This document shows positions 46,952 to 59,265 of a stretch of 64,000 nucleotides of DNA, piece after piece (position 1 is the stretch's first letter; the number at the start of each line of letters is the position of its first letter). The DNA lies in assembly GCF_032854445.1 (NCBI RefSeq), contig NC_088300.1, forward strand, positions 2,978,001 through 3,042,000, given 5' to 3'. Position numbers and translations under genes: made by a program. The notes under the pieces were generated by a model. That model did no database searches, had not been told where the DNA came from, and was given only the letters and a program-made list of their open reading frames with translations. Source of the DNA: Liolophura sinensis (Eukaryota; Mollusca; Polyplacophora; Chitonida; Chitonidae).

Positions 46952-47849
46952 CTGTGCTAGAAGCCTGTAGTCATATCGGCAAATCACAAAATCACAATGG
47001 CTGCACTACACCTCAGCTGTGAACTGGACAATGAACCACACTTCTACAAGCAGGACAATGTCAAAATACCCTCAGACAACTGCAGTGCATTAAAAACAGA
47101 AAATCACAAACAGTCACAGAAAATTGAACAAGTTGAAAAACAAAGGCTAATTAGACTTACATGCAATGTAGTGGTACAGAAAATAATTAGGACAGGTATT
47201 CTCAGGTAACGTTATTATTGTGCAGATGCATTAACATTTATACATCAAGTAGATCACAGAGCACTTGGTTGAAAATCAAACTTAAGACTTTTCAAGTTTT
47301 TCCATGTGTGAAGTCTATAGAGCAAGACCGATGATCTAATTTTGAATGTTCACCAGTCATGTACAAGACAACAAAGCCCAGTGTGAGAAAAGATCTGCAT
47401 CTTTGTAATACTGTATTCATGCATTTTCAGAGGCAAATACAGGATATCAAATGTTCCTTTTGGTGCTGAAAATAAACATTTCCCAGTCGGCTATCATCCT
47501 ACCTTCCAACCGAAGTCTCAGAATCAAGTAAAATTCATGGATGAAATCTGAGGTCAAATACAATAAGTTAGAACAAAGGTGCTGTAATGAGTAACATGCA
47601 TTCCGTGAAGAAGTAAATATACTTGTACGTTAACGATCAATACCTTCAAAGTCTCGTGAATAAGTTTGTCACAGATTTTGCTTTGAAAGAAAGCCAGAGT
47701 TGAAAAAGAAGTGTCTAGAAGAAATTTCTCTGCTGTTTATACATGTAACAGTGCCTGTCACCGTCATGAAATCATCAACACTGGAGCATATCTCGCCCAG
47801 CTAACACTGCAACTGCACTCGGAAAGAAGCCTTAGTAAAAATTAACATT

Positions 47850-47955
47850 GGACAATAACTCAAAGAGACCCCGCTGCTCTGCACCTATGATAATAAAATG
47901 ACAGTGGACAATAACTCAAAGAGACCCCACTGCTCTGCACCTATGAAAACAAAAT
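47850..47955. repeat. 56-bp direct tandem duplication
   Basis: 'ggacaataactcaaagagac' plus 'cccgctgctctgcacctatg' starts at 47850 and 47906, with one or two substitutions between the copies. Confidence 0.93.
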
Positions 47956-49384
47956 CACAAATGTGTTTAATTCACAGGTTGTAGTGAATTATTGACAGAC
48001 ATAATGGATAACACTAGCGGCTGTAAAAAACAACCCGGCAAGCTACTGTATATTTAAAGGAAGCGTACGCAGTCACCTTGTTCTATCTCGAGTGGTCACA
48101 TCTGTATAATCCCAAAAAATTGGGTTAAATCAGAAACACATAATCAAAACAATTTGTGTTTTACTCCACTGGATAGTTAACCTAATTATTATCACATTTT
48201 TGTGCATGATGTTTGGGTTTGTGGTGGGAAATTTCAATGTACATTATGTACACTGTATTAGCTTGCTTTGTTAAGGCATATCATCTGGTACTCCAGAACT
48301 GTTCCCAACAATACACCTGGCTCATTAAACACAAGCATACATCATATCATACTTAGTACCTTTGTCTACTGGACTATTTCCAAATTTCTTGCATAAAAAA
48401 ACCCCAGATAAATTCAGTGAGGTGTGTTGTTTGAGCTTTACCTTGGACACTAGATATGCTAACCTGATTCGTTGCTATACAAAAAGTTAACACATTTATC
48501 TGGACAGTAAAGAACCCCAAAACTATTTATCCTACATGTATGCGTAGGGGGATAAATTATTACCTTCATGAATTACATGAACAGTTAAAAATTCTCTCCT
48601 ATAAATGTTGTCTAATTAAACTATAGTTTTTCCACCTCTTATGAAGGTAGAGATGTGGCAGAACTTAACATTAGTGGTAACATGATCAGGATCAATATCT
48701 CCATTATTACAAGTTATCTTTTAAAGATTCTTCCCTGGATCAAGGTAATTAAACAAGTTCATCACAATTAGAAAGTAAAGTCTGCCTATAATTACAGCGG
48801 AAAACCAATCAAATAATAATGTACAAATAATAATTGTGCTTGGAATGACCCAAATGCCCGTGATATTAATACAAGCTTTTCTCTCCAGAACTCTATTCCA
48901 GGCTCAATACCTGTTCAAGAGCTTTCTCTGGGCCTGAATTAGCAAGTTAGGAATACAAAAACAGCTCTGAGGCAAAACAGAGACTAGTTCATAAGAGAGA
49001 CAAATAAGAAAAAGCAGGGGGCGAATGGAAGCAATTGCGGCTTTTTGATGAAGGTAAAACTGTGCTAAGTGAGAGCTGAGCAGGTAAGGCACTCTTCCAT
49101 TGATGGGCACTCAATCGTGACAGACATCTGCTACCTACACAGTCAACACTGCTCCCAGTCCTCATTCTTAGAGGACAGCGCACAAAGCTCTCCACAGGCT
49201 CTATTGTCAAGGCCCACGTGCCGCAGGAAAACCGAGATCCCAAAACAAATTATTGCTGTCAGTGCCATCATGCAGCACATCCACACTGCAGCTTGCACTA
49301 CACCCTGCGAGACTTTGTTAATTCTTTACCAATAGTTTATACCCCAGAAACAGTTAAAGCCAGTTGAATAGCAGCAGTGCCCAC

Positions 49385-49486
49385 CTATTCCATCACCCAC
49401 CCCACACCCGGCCTCTCCCTATTCCATCACCCACCCCACACCCGGCCTCTCCCTATTCCATCACCCACCCACACCCGGTCTCTCCC
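49385..49486. repeat. 34-bp C-rich tandem repeat, 3 copies
   Basis: 'ctattccatcacccacccca' plus 'cacccggcctctcc' starts at 49385, 49419 and 49453. The third copy is one base shorter. Confidence 0.93.
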
Positions 49487-49999
49487 TTGACGCAGGCACA
49501 ATAACCTCTCCCCTTCATTCAATCCATCCTACATACAGCTGGAGTTAAAACTTCCATTATCGTTTTATGAGCTCTCACAATCTGGACAGTCAGCTGAAAA
49601 ATTATTCACAAAGTGCCGTGAAGAAATTTGCCGCTGCAATGTAATTAACCATAAATTATCTGCTGATGTTGTCGTTTAACACCAGCTGATGTTCACATAA
49701 CAAAAACACCAAAGGACAGGGTAGAGTATTCAGCCGTAAATTTATGCCACATGGGATAATACAGACTCTTCACAGCAGCCTTAATTACCTTTCATCTAAC
49801 TGTGGGAGAGTGTGATCAATGACAACAGGCTGCAGCATCAGAAACTTGTTACCGCTGTTAGACACAGGCCCCCTAGCTCCCCAGTGATTGAGGACACCAC
49901 AAATATCTAAAATGGTCATCAACTTTAATCAGGAGTCAAAAAATGAAAACACAGAGTTTCAAGCCAAGACTTCCCCTTATCGTTTTGTAAATAATGTCA

Positions 50000-50437
50000 T
50001 TATATAACTGAATATATAAATGAAATGGTTAATATATGTATCATAAACTTTTCATGCCTGAAAAAGTTTGAATCAAATGATCTTAAACAACTATCACACT
50101 GTTCAATGAATTTGATACAAAACGCATATTTACACGTGCAAAAATAAACCTGAGAGACAGGAATGTGTCGGAAGGCACACAGTACACGTACGTCACAAGG
50201 TATAGATTTTAGATCTCTAATCAAGGCTAGTACACCTTTCAGACGCACACTTGTTATGATGATTAAATTACAGATATATGCTATCAGCTTGCAAGCTCTG
50301 TAGAAGTTGGAGTCGTGTTCTTCATGCGGCTGTGAGTACATCTTTGATCTAAAAGTCATTAATTCAGAGTTGATGATCCTGGGAGACAAACCGCGCCAGG
50401 TCTGATAGTACCCGGATACTGGCCTGCTTTCCGTCAT
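50000..50437 (-). CDS. unsupported 145-codon ORF with ATG start
   Basis: This is the longest non-repetitive minus-strand ORF in the right half. The N-terminal third (MTESRPVSGYYQTWRG, RSKMYSQPHEEHDSNFY) is polar and protein-like. The remainder becomes Ile/Phe/Cys-rich, as translated AT-rich DNA does, so if anything is real it may be only a first exon. A donor-like 'ctgaaag|gtgtac' lies about 65 codons in. No family is recognised and a chance ORF is likely. Confidence 0.15.
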   Translation of the reverse strand: MTESRPVSGYYQTWRGLSPRIINSELMTFRSKMYSQPHEEHDSNFYRACKLIAYICNLIIITSVRLKGVLALIRDLKSIPCDVRVLCAFRHIPVSQVYFCTCKYAFCIKFIEQCDSCLRSFDSNFFRHEKFMIHILTISFIYSVI

Positions 50438-50710
50438 TATGCCCTCATGCTAAATGACGTGGAATTGGTAATGCCGTGAAGCTGTTTTTAGGAGTTAGGT
50501 ATCTGCTTTTCACGTGTTATCATGTTTTATCACGCCAGATTTGTAATACTGAAGCATTGCTGTAAACTGGCCGCGAAAAGCCAATAGTGCACCTTTGTGG
50601 TTTTTAGCCAGACTGAATCTTCAGAAAAACAGGATTTCTGCACCTGATTTGTCACTGTGTGTAATGTTGTGAACTGTTTGAAGTCAATATGCATTGGGAG
50701 AAGGTGAAGA

Positions 50711-50803
50711 GGGGGGGGGGGGATATGGTACATCCATTTGCTGAGGAAGATCACTTGCAGAGAATTGAAAGCAGCTAGCAAGGTTGGGGGGGGGGGGGGG
50801 GGG
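50711..50803. repeat. two poly-G runs (12 and 18)
   Basis: G runs at 50711-50722 and 50786-50803, about 65 bp apart. Together they could support quadruplex formation on +. On - they are poly-C and give the Pro-rich peptides seen in ORFs here. Confidence 0.9.
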
Positions 50804-51861
50804 AGAGATTTTAAAATAGTTGGGTGCATGTAATAAAAATCCCCTTTGGAGGTGTTTATATAGGATAACTTCCTCGCACCCCCTAGAGCCATAAGGCTGA
50901 CACACAACATCTAATACTCAGCCAGCATCTCACTCAGAGGAACCCTAGCAATATCAGCTGTATAAACACCGAAAATTTATGTTTTTTTTTTTTTACTTAT
51001 GGTCAATAAATCTTAAGGGTTAGATCCATTGCTGGCAGACTGCCTACTTTTGTTGTCAACCTTATTATTCCTTTGTGGTGAAGGCATCAGCAAAAACAGG
51101 CCAGAAATAAGGTTGAATCATGAGAGCTCCATCCATAATAATCGGGTTTACCAGGGAGGAACAATAAATCTGCAGCCAAACATTTGAGTTATGGCCAAAC
51201 ATCAAGAATATTATGAGAGTCTGATCATTCTATTTCCCTAAACAGATTTATGCAGGCTATTCACACTGTAGCTTTTCATTAGGGTCTGCAAATACATGAA
51301 TGAAAATAAATAATGCTGGCCGTAATTTCTCTTCCTGTATCCACTTTATTACCTCCAATGTCAGGAGACGGGCATGAAGATAATAATATTAGAGGATAGG
51401 GTGGGTGTGAGCACTAGAGGAAGGCCACCAAGAACTGCGGGACTTGCGTACAGCCATCCTCTGTCGGAGGAGCAGAGGCTGAGCATGTGGTAGCTGGAAG
51501 ACGTTTGTTCCCACAGACTAGGTGAACCCCCGCGTGTCAGAGATCGCTGGCACCACTGCGCTGAAGATACGGCAACAGACAGCTGTATCTCCTTCACTTA
51601 CATACACAAAAACACCAGATATGCCAACAAAAAAATTAGTGATAGGGACTTGTGCTTGCAAAGATCTTGTAAGAGGTGAACTATCATCGCTAAGGCTCGT
51701 TGTCCTCCACCAATCAGCATGCCCCACCACAACTTGGCAGACTGGAACCCCTTTGCTCATTCCTAGCTATTTACTCACCAACATAACTTCCAGGGTGTTG
51801 AAATAAATACAAACACTTGACAAACTAACATCCTTGTAAAAGGATTGATACTTCCATCATC

Positions 51862-52366
51862 CAAGATGAATACCTCACCTCTCCCCACCTCAGGATGAAT
51901 ACCTCATCTCTCCCCACCTCAGGATGAATACCTCATCTCTCCTCACTTCAGAATGAATACCTCACCTCTCCCCACCTCAGGATGAATATCGCACCTCTCC
52001 CCACCTCAGGATGAATACCTCACCTCTCCCCATCTCAGAATGAATACCTCACCTCTCCCCACCTCAGGATGAATATCGCACCTCATCCCACCTTAGGATG
52101 AATACCTCACCTCTCCCCACCTCAGGATGAATATCGCACCTCATCCCACCTTAGGATGAATACCTCACCTCTCCCTACATCAGGATGAATACCTCACCTC
52201 TCCCCACCTCAGGATGCATACCTCATCTCTCCCCATCTCAGAATGAATACCTCACCTCTCCCCACCTCAGAATGAATACCTCACCTCTCCCCACCTCAGG
52301 ATGAATATCGCACCTCTCCCCACCTTAGGATGAATACCTCACCTCTCCCTACATCAGGATGAATGT
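51862..52366. repeat. 29-bp minisatellite, about 17 copies
   Basis: 'gatgaatacctcacctctcc' plus 'ccacctcag' recurs, with a variant 'gaatatcgcacctcatccca'. Some variants occur in alternating order, suggesting two-unit (58-bp) duplications. Confidence 0.95.
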
Positions 52367-52427
52367 CATGTTATAATGATTGAATTCACCATCAAAATGA
52401 AATATAATGTACTTGATAAAAACAGGA

Positions 52428-53295
52428 GACACTATATGGACCCTCATAAGCAAGGTAAAGATTAACCATAGACAGCCCACTATATGGACCCTCATAAGCA
52501 AGGCAAAGATCAACCATAGACAGCCCACTATATGAACCCTCATGAGCAAGGTAAAGATTAACCATAGACAGCCCACTATATGAACCCTCATGAGCAAGGT
52601 AAAGATTAACCATAGACAGCCCACTATATGAGCCCTCATAAGCAAGGTAAAGATTAAGCATAGACAGCCCACTATATGAACCCTCATGAGCAAGGTAAAG
52701 ATTAAGCATAGACAGCCCACTATATGAACCCTCATGAGCAAGGTAAAGATTAAGCATAGACAGCCCACTATATGGACCCTCGTGAGCAAGGTAAAGATTA
52801 ACCATAGACAGCCCACTATATGAACCCTCATGAGCAAGGTAAAGATTAAGCATAGACAGCCCACTATATGAGCCCTCATGAGCTAGGTAAAGATTAAGCA
52901 TAGACAGCCCACTATATGGACCCTCGTGAGCAAGGTAAAGATTAACCATAGACAGCCCACTATATGAACCCTCATGAGCAAGGTAAAGATTAAGCATAGA
53001 CAGCCCACTATATGAGCCCTCATAAGCAAGGTAAAGATTAAGCATAGACAGCCCACTATATGAACCCTCATGAGCAAGGTAAAGATTAAGCATAGACAGC
53101 CCACTATATGGACCCTCGTGAGCAAGGTAAAGATTAAGCATAGACAGCCCACTATATGGACCCTCATGAGCAAGGCAAAGATTAACAATACACAGCCCAC
53201 TATATGGACCCTCGTGAGCAAGGCAAAGATTAACCATAGACAGCCCACTATATGGACCCTCATGAGCAAGGCAAAGATTAACAATACACAGCCAA
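52428..53295. repeat. 48-bp minisatellite, about 18 copies
   Basis: 'cactatatgaaccctcatga' plus 'gcaaggtaaagattaaccat' and 'agacagcc' repeats. Forty-eight bases are sixteen codons, so minus frames of 281, 176 and 140 codons stay open (MLNLYLAHEGSYSGLS and LIFTLLMRVHIVGCLC repeats). The second mimics a membrane protein. These are translations of the array. It starts only about 60 bp after the 29-bp array. Confidence 0.96.
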
Positions 53296-53920
53296 AGGAA
53301 AACAAATAGTTTTCCTAAAAAAAACAGAACCTAAACTATTTCCCTGGTTTTGAAAAAACAAAGCAGATTGATGATTTCCAAAAACCCACTGCATTACAGT
53401 TACATCCTTGTGTTAATAGAAACAAGAATTTTCTGTCAGTCAAGAAAAAAACCTTAGAAAATAACTCCTGTAAACAGTATGGCTTTCCCAAGAGGAAAAA
53501 AATAACTAGCACAAGAAAACTATAAGAGAAAGAAAACAATTTCCAAGTAAAGACATGGGGACAGTTTCAACTTTCTGTGAGATTTTCTGCCTGCTGAAAA
53601 AGGGCTTGGTTTGAACTTTGGAGAAGAAGTGTATGCCCCTCTCTTTATTGCCATTTTCCAAAATAATGACCTTCATCATTACTTAATCATTACTTATTAT
53701 GAACATGGCAAGTATTGTGACAGCATTCTCAATTCATCATTCATCACATGGGTTTGTTAATAAAAAAAACTCAATTGGTTGTTGACAAGACTGGTATAAA
53801 GAGATTTAAACCTCACGCTAAAAGCCTCTTTTTCCTCTTTTTGCACTGTGTGTTTCTACCACCAATACTCAACTGAGTCCCCAAATTCTTGACAAGCTTC
53901 TGTTGCACCAGCATTTTTAA
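53296..53920. other. no gene recognised
   Basis: A-rich unique sequence with only short ORFs. Confidence 0.4.
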
Positions 53921-54095
53921 ACTATCAGTAGCCATATAGTTACCCTACAGAACAAGCAACTCTAAGCTATCGGTAGGCATATATAGTTACCCTACAGGAC
54001 AAGCAACTCTAAGGTATCAGCAGGCATATAGTTACCCTACAGGACAAGCAACTCTAAGCTATCGGTAGGCATATATAGTTACCCTACAGAACAAC
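53921..54095. repeat. about 51-53 bp tandem repeat, 3.3 copies
   Basis: 'tatagttaccctacaggaca' plus 'agcaactctaagctatcggt' and 'aggca' repeats. Two copies have an extra 'ta' before 'tagttac'. Confidence 0.92.
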
Positions 54096-57000
54096 ATTCT
54101 ACTACCACAAGGAATACATCATTACTGTACATACATGTGCAAATCATTCTAACACAATGACCTTTTGTTCCTTGGCCACATAATAAAGCCCTGTAATGCA
54201 ATTGTTTACAGGGCTACAGTAGGTCTCATTACTGGACATGTCACATATATGTAACAACAAAAATGCCACTATGTGCTGACTGATTGAACTGATTCATTGC
54301 CAGATGATACGAGGTAAACACAACATAAATTACTTTCCATGATAAGAATTACACTTTTACTCAGGTGCTCAGAGCTCACACTCTTCATAGGCTAAAATTC
54401 AACATTCAGACATAGCACCTGCTGACACAGGTAACTATATGTTCATGTACAATATCATAAAGAAATAATGTGTAAGTACAACACAAGTAGATACATAAAC
54501 ACATACATGTATTTTGTACTTCTTATTTTGACGATTTCAAATTAGTTACAGGAGTTGACTACAGTGCTAGAAAAGAATGCAAGCAGCCGTGACAAACAGT
54601 AAATGAGACTGTCATTAAACTGGACTTTCCACCCAACCCATCTAAAAAAAAAAAAAAGGAAATGAGACAAAATAGATTAGTTTCTCAGGTTAGGTGTTTT
54701 AATTTGCCAGGACCATGAAAGAGGTGCAAGAATTCCGGACTGGGCGGTCAAGCTAGCTGAGTGACTTCAAAGTCATCAGTATCTAACTGTTAATCCCTAG
54801 GCCATTAATCTCCCTTTAACACCTAAGGCATGTATTCGTGTCAGGGGTGAGCTGGCTGGGTAAACCTTGTGACCTTTCCCTGTGACCCCTGCAAACAACC
54901 AGCAGTATACTGAAGGTTGTTCAGAGGTGCTGGCTATAGGGCTGTGCTGAATGCTCTCAAACCTCCCCTCTACATGTTTGTATCAGTTTGTAGTACTACA
55001 GGGCCTGCGCCCCAGCCCATCCACTAAGGTCCACAGTCCAGTTTGGACAAGTTTCAGACCAAGCTTGCCAAAGTTTGACCACAACAAACACAGCCAGAGC
55101 CTCCGTAAAAGCCAAGCGAGAAGGATGAGAAAACGGACGCATTCAAGATTCTTTGGCCCAAATCAGAGCAAGCGAGTTAGCAAAGACAGATTGAATTCAT
55201 TGGATCCGTTCCTAAGTCAAGCTAACAACAGGACAAAAATACAGATCATGCCAGGCACGCACACCCAGTGGCTCGCTAAATCTAACACTGAGCCACTGGT
55301 AATCCTCTACCCAGCCAAACACCAACCATTGGAAGAGAAGCTAGTGGAGAAGCATTCTGGGTACAGGGGTTTCACTGCTGTCAGTTTGTTTGCATTTTTG
55401 ATGCCACCCCACTTCCACCATAGTTTTCTCCCCCCCCCCCCCACTCCCCCTTCTCTCTTAATTCCTTTTCCCCTTTTTCTGTGATAGTGTTTATTGTTCT
55501 TGATTCAGCCCACACATTGGACCATCTATAGGCAGGTATCCACCCCTGGGTCAATGTTAGATGCCCCTTAACTCCTGTGCCCCACTGTTATTGCCAGACA
55601 CCCATTTCCCCATCCTGACATTATTTACCCCAGGCCGAACCACCTGCAGGTCATGTGACTTTCACCAACCACAACTAAGATTCACTATCAATGACTGACC
55701 CTCCCACAAAATGCTTCTCAGTTTATTGTCACCTTCTACTTCAGGCCTGACAACTTCAATCACACCTCTATTTTCTGGAGAAGGGGACAACAGATGTGTC
55801 ATACAGAGCGATATAGCTGGCAGGATTAATATGTACATGTATGTTCTCCAGGTGTCTGACATCTTCAAGTATAAAAATCCTTGCAATTCATTTGACTGGG
55901 GTTTTTCAAAAACTTTTTAAAAGTGCCCTAAATAATTTAAAATCACATATAAAATTGTCTTCTTTTGCTGTTTAACTGACTGGAATGTGTGGGGTGTATC
56001 TGTTCTGTCATATTTCACAAATTTGGCTGCCAACTGTCTCAAGAGCATAGTAGGAAAGCAGCATGCTGAGACATAAATATTACCAAAAAACACCATCTTT
56101 GGCAGAATTCCACTTGTGAAAGTGCCAGTAACTGGATTCTAGTTCGCTTTCCAAGAAGGTGAGTAGGACAGAAATGTGAAGCACTTAAGACATGCATACA
56201 GGCTAGCAGTCTACATACACGGTTGAACTGAGAGATCCCATTCCTACTTAAGAAGAGGTGTTCATCAACATCTAGTGTGAGGGCGTCCAAGTCACCTCTT
56301 AACCAGCCAATCCACAGCCACAACCAACTACCTTGCTAATGAGCCATTATCTCAGAGAGAGTAACCAGCCATAGACAGGGCACATACCTCAGCCAGTGCT
56401 CGCTGTGGGAGGGACCTACATTGGGGAAATTAGTCGGTAAATGGTGACTGTCAGGTTGAGAATAAAGCTCTTCCTCAGTAACCGCTCCCCTCCCCCCACC
56501 CCCAGTCCCTAAATAACTTACCACTCACCTCCACCCACCTCCAGTCCCTAAATAACTTACCACTCACTTCCACCCAGGAACTATTTAAGAGTTATTGTGC
56601 ATTTCATGATCTGGAGTAAATTTGATTCACCCCCTCATAACGTGCTGCTCTTTTGTTTGATGATAATGTGCTCTACCCTTTTACAGAAAACAATGCAGTT
56701 CTTTCACATCATTAGCTTTTATACACTTGACCTAGATACTGCACTCCATGCTCACTTGTCGAGATCAGTTTGAAGACATGTTTATTTGAGGGGCAAACCA
56801 AGCACTGTGCCAATAAAAACTAAATGTGTTAAGTTAAATATGCAACTGATAGGATTTCTATGCCATAATGTAAAACCTGATAAAATGCCACCCCTTACTC
56901 TAAAGTAAAGCGCCAATTCCAAACACGTTGCCAGAAGAGACCGCCCACAGGAAATAGAAACGTAACAGCAATGTTGATTCGTCTTAACAAACCTTCCAGG

Positions 57001-57817
57001 GGGATTGAAAACAAATTGAGATGAAATTCATCCCAGCAAGTCTTTTGACAGACTTGGAGACATGTATGCAGGCAATTTTCACATATACATGTTAGAAGAC
57101 ATGTTGACTGATTCCCAGAAGACAGGCCCAACCTGTGTCAACAATGACAGGAAATGAAGAATCTTGAAATTGCTTGCAGCCGAAAAGTTCTTCCTTCAGG
57201 CCCCAGAGAAGAATGTAAAATGATTCGGTGACCTTGTGTCAGCTTGTTTTGGTAAGCAGAGCAGGTAGCCTGGGTCAAATGCACATCAACTGTACCCCGA
57301 TCCCAAAGTGCCTGCCTATCTGCTGGGCATACTGTGTACTCTGGCTTCAGAGTTTGGATAGGCTTTTTACAGCTCCTCTCAGGAGTTTGGGACAAAACAA
57401 AGACTTCATGTGTTTCTAGTTGTGTGAGAGTCCACAGAACTGCTCACGAACCAAACCATCTCTCTGCCAAATGTGAGGGTAGAGGTCAAGGCAGATCTCG
57501 TCTGCAAGAAGTGAAAAGCACATGGGATATAGGTGTGCTACATGGGGAGAATCACTTCAACGTGACAAATGACAAGCCCTTTGCGTCATGCCAATGAAAG
57601 CTTTCGTCCATTTCCAAAATCAATCTCTCGCATTAAGCTGCACCATGCAAAAGCAAATCCGGCCAAGTTACCAGCCCATTTCCGCACGGCTTTGATTTGT
57701 GAGCCACTTTATAAAATACAAAGGTTAATGTGTCCCACCATTAAGATTAGACCACATTCGTTCTGTTCAAAGATCAGAGAAGACAAACCACATCCAGAAG
57801 GCTTGTTGTGATTTTGT
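54096..57817. other. no gene recognised
   Basis: Unique sequence. It contains a poly-C run at 55430-55442 and a two-copy 42-bp repeat near 56500-56577 ('ccctaaataacttaccactc'). A 177-codon + ORF (54951-55484) ends in the C-rich tract and is not supported by splice signals or a recognisable domain. Confidence 0.4.
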
Positions 57818-57895
57818 CCAGGTCTGGTTGTGAGTCAAGGTCTGGTTGTGAGTCCAGGTCTGGTTGTGAGTCAAGGTCTGGTTGTGAGTCAAGCC
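57818..57895. repeat. 18-bp tandem repeat, about 4.3 copies
   Basis: 'aggtctggttgtgagtca' repeats with one C/A variant. Confidence 0.93.
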
Positions 57896-58993
57896 CTGAA
57901 GTGAACTAGATAATGGGAAGATGAACAGCAGCCCTGTTAAGCTGGTCTAGAGGGCTAAGTGTACATGTACAATGTAAAGGAGTCCAGTTTAGAAAAGGTT
58001 ACAAAACCTATGTAGAAGTACTGAATGGAAGTTGAAATTAATTTCCAGATTAGATCAATACCAGCCAAGGCTTGGCCTAGCTGTGTTGCAGCAGTCTGTG
58101 TACAAATGGCCGCGGAGTGTGGGTTACCTCATGGCATATAAATCATGCCCGTCCGATTGACTTGTACCACTTTGGTGAACATGCCAACACTTTATCAGCC
58201 ATAATGCCACCAAGTCCTTTAGCTGGTAACTGGAGAAAGCTTATAAATATCCCAAGCAGCCATTTTCCAGTTAAGACTTAATTTTACAGCCACTTGACAA
58301 ATCTTTACTTTTGTGATTTAGTTCTAGACTTTGCAGAATGGCTTGTTACCCAGGTTAGATTGGCAAAGACATTCCTTGCCATCAAGCTCAAAACCAGCTC
58401 ATACATTACGATGGTTTACCCATTTCTAATGCCTGTGCGCCGATAATGGCGTGCTCATGCCTTGATGCCTTTCCTGCTGGCCAATACTTGTGTGACTTTT
58501 AGTTAGCTTATTTCGTGGTTTATCTTTCACACACACAATGTATACCCATTCCTCCACTGCAACTTTTCTCTCTCTCCACATATTTACGTGTTTAGGTTAC
58601 CTCAAGTGCCGTAGAGCCACCAGGATAAATCCAGCACTAAGGTTCTACCTTCTGCACAACATTCTCTACAATATTACAGTCCTCTAACTTCAGGGCTCTC
58701 TTGTTCCAAAGTGGATTGAAAGTTAAGTCACACTTAAATCTTGATACCAGTGTTGGTCTAAAACATAAGTAATGGACTTTAATCCAGACTAAAGTTAGTA
58801 CAGGGCTCAACTACTACTATGCTTCTTAACAGCTGGACCCAAGAGATGTTAACCAAGTCTGGACACTTTGGCACATTCATGTATCATGTAGAGGATAGAC
58901 ATCCTATACCACAACCCTCCTGATTATGTCGAGTCAGTCCCACACACTAGACAAATTCTGATGGGACAAAGATAACCAACAAGAAAAACTTAC
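57896..58993. other. no gene recognised, presumptive intron
   Basis: Unique sequence downstream (on -) of the exon candidate at 58994-59059. No repeats or supported ORFs. Confidence 0.4.
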
Positions 58994-59059
58994 CCTAATT
59001 TTGACAACCTTGGCTCGCCCTAAGCTGTGATGAGAGTTGTGTTTCTTGACCAAGGTCTT
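58994..59059 (-). CDS. candidate 66-bp internal exon (22 codons), product unknown
   Basis: This is the best splice-bounded segment in the window. On - the acceptor 'ctttctcttcttcattttcag' has a long uninterrupted pyrimidine tract, and the donor 'aaaattagg|gtaagttt' is near consensus. Only one of the three sense frames is open across the segment. It is phase 0-0 and reads KTLVKKHNSHHSLGRAKVV plus KIR, a basic, His/Lys-rich peptide that suggests a loop, linker or nucleic-acid-contacting stretch. I do not recognise the protein. Small phase 0-0 exons are often alternatively spliced. Confidence 0.5.
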
Positions 59060-59106
59060 CTGAAAATGAAGAAGAGAAAGCAGGTATTGTTTATTTGCAT
59101 ATGAGA

Positions 59107-59263
59107 TTTTCATTTATTTATCTCTTACTCAAGAATATTTCACTATGAAGGTGGCCAGAATTATGATAGAAGGAAACTGGCAGAGCCCAAGGGAAACCCA
59201 TGACCCATGAGAGGCTCTTGGGCCATTGTGCTGTACTAGCATGCTAACCACCAGGCCACCCTT
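59107..59263 (-). mobile_element. SINE copy (family 1) with internal deletion
   Basis: The + strand shows tail 'tttatttatctcttactcaa', then 'gaatatttcactatgaaggt', 'ggccagaattatgatagaag', 'gaaactggcagagcccaagg' and 'gaaacccatgac'. It then jumps to the head region 'gagaggctcttgggccattg' and 'gctaaccaccaggccaccc'. The B-box side and 'gaggaagccagc' block are missing. Confidence 0.8.
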
Positions 59264-59265
59264 AT

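Larger units (their letters stand above)
47956..51861. other. no gene recognised
   Basis: Unique AT-rich sequence with a small array at 49385-49486 and two poly-G runs. Overlapping ORFs on opposite strands at 48989-49335 and 51361-51806 have donor-like sites nearby but no coherent exon. Confidence 0.4.

Noticed and set aside
51361-51806. Coding region on either strand
   Set aside because: Three overlapping ORFs on both strands, and a donor-like site at about 51777 without a matching acceptor. The evidence is contradictory.
52349-53305. Membrane-like repeat ORFs on - (LIFTLLMRVHIVGCL)
   Set aside because: These are translations of the 48-bp array; the hydrophobicity comes from the repeat sequence.
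54951-55484. 177-codon + strand ORF
   Set aside because: It ends in a poly-C/CT tract giving PPPPTPP, has no recognisable domain or splice context, and lies opposite to the better-supported strand. Kept as unproven.
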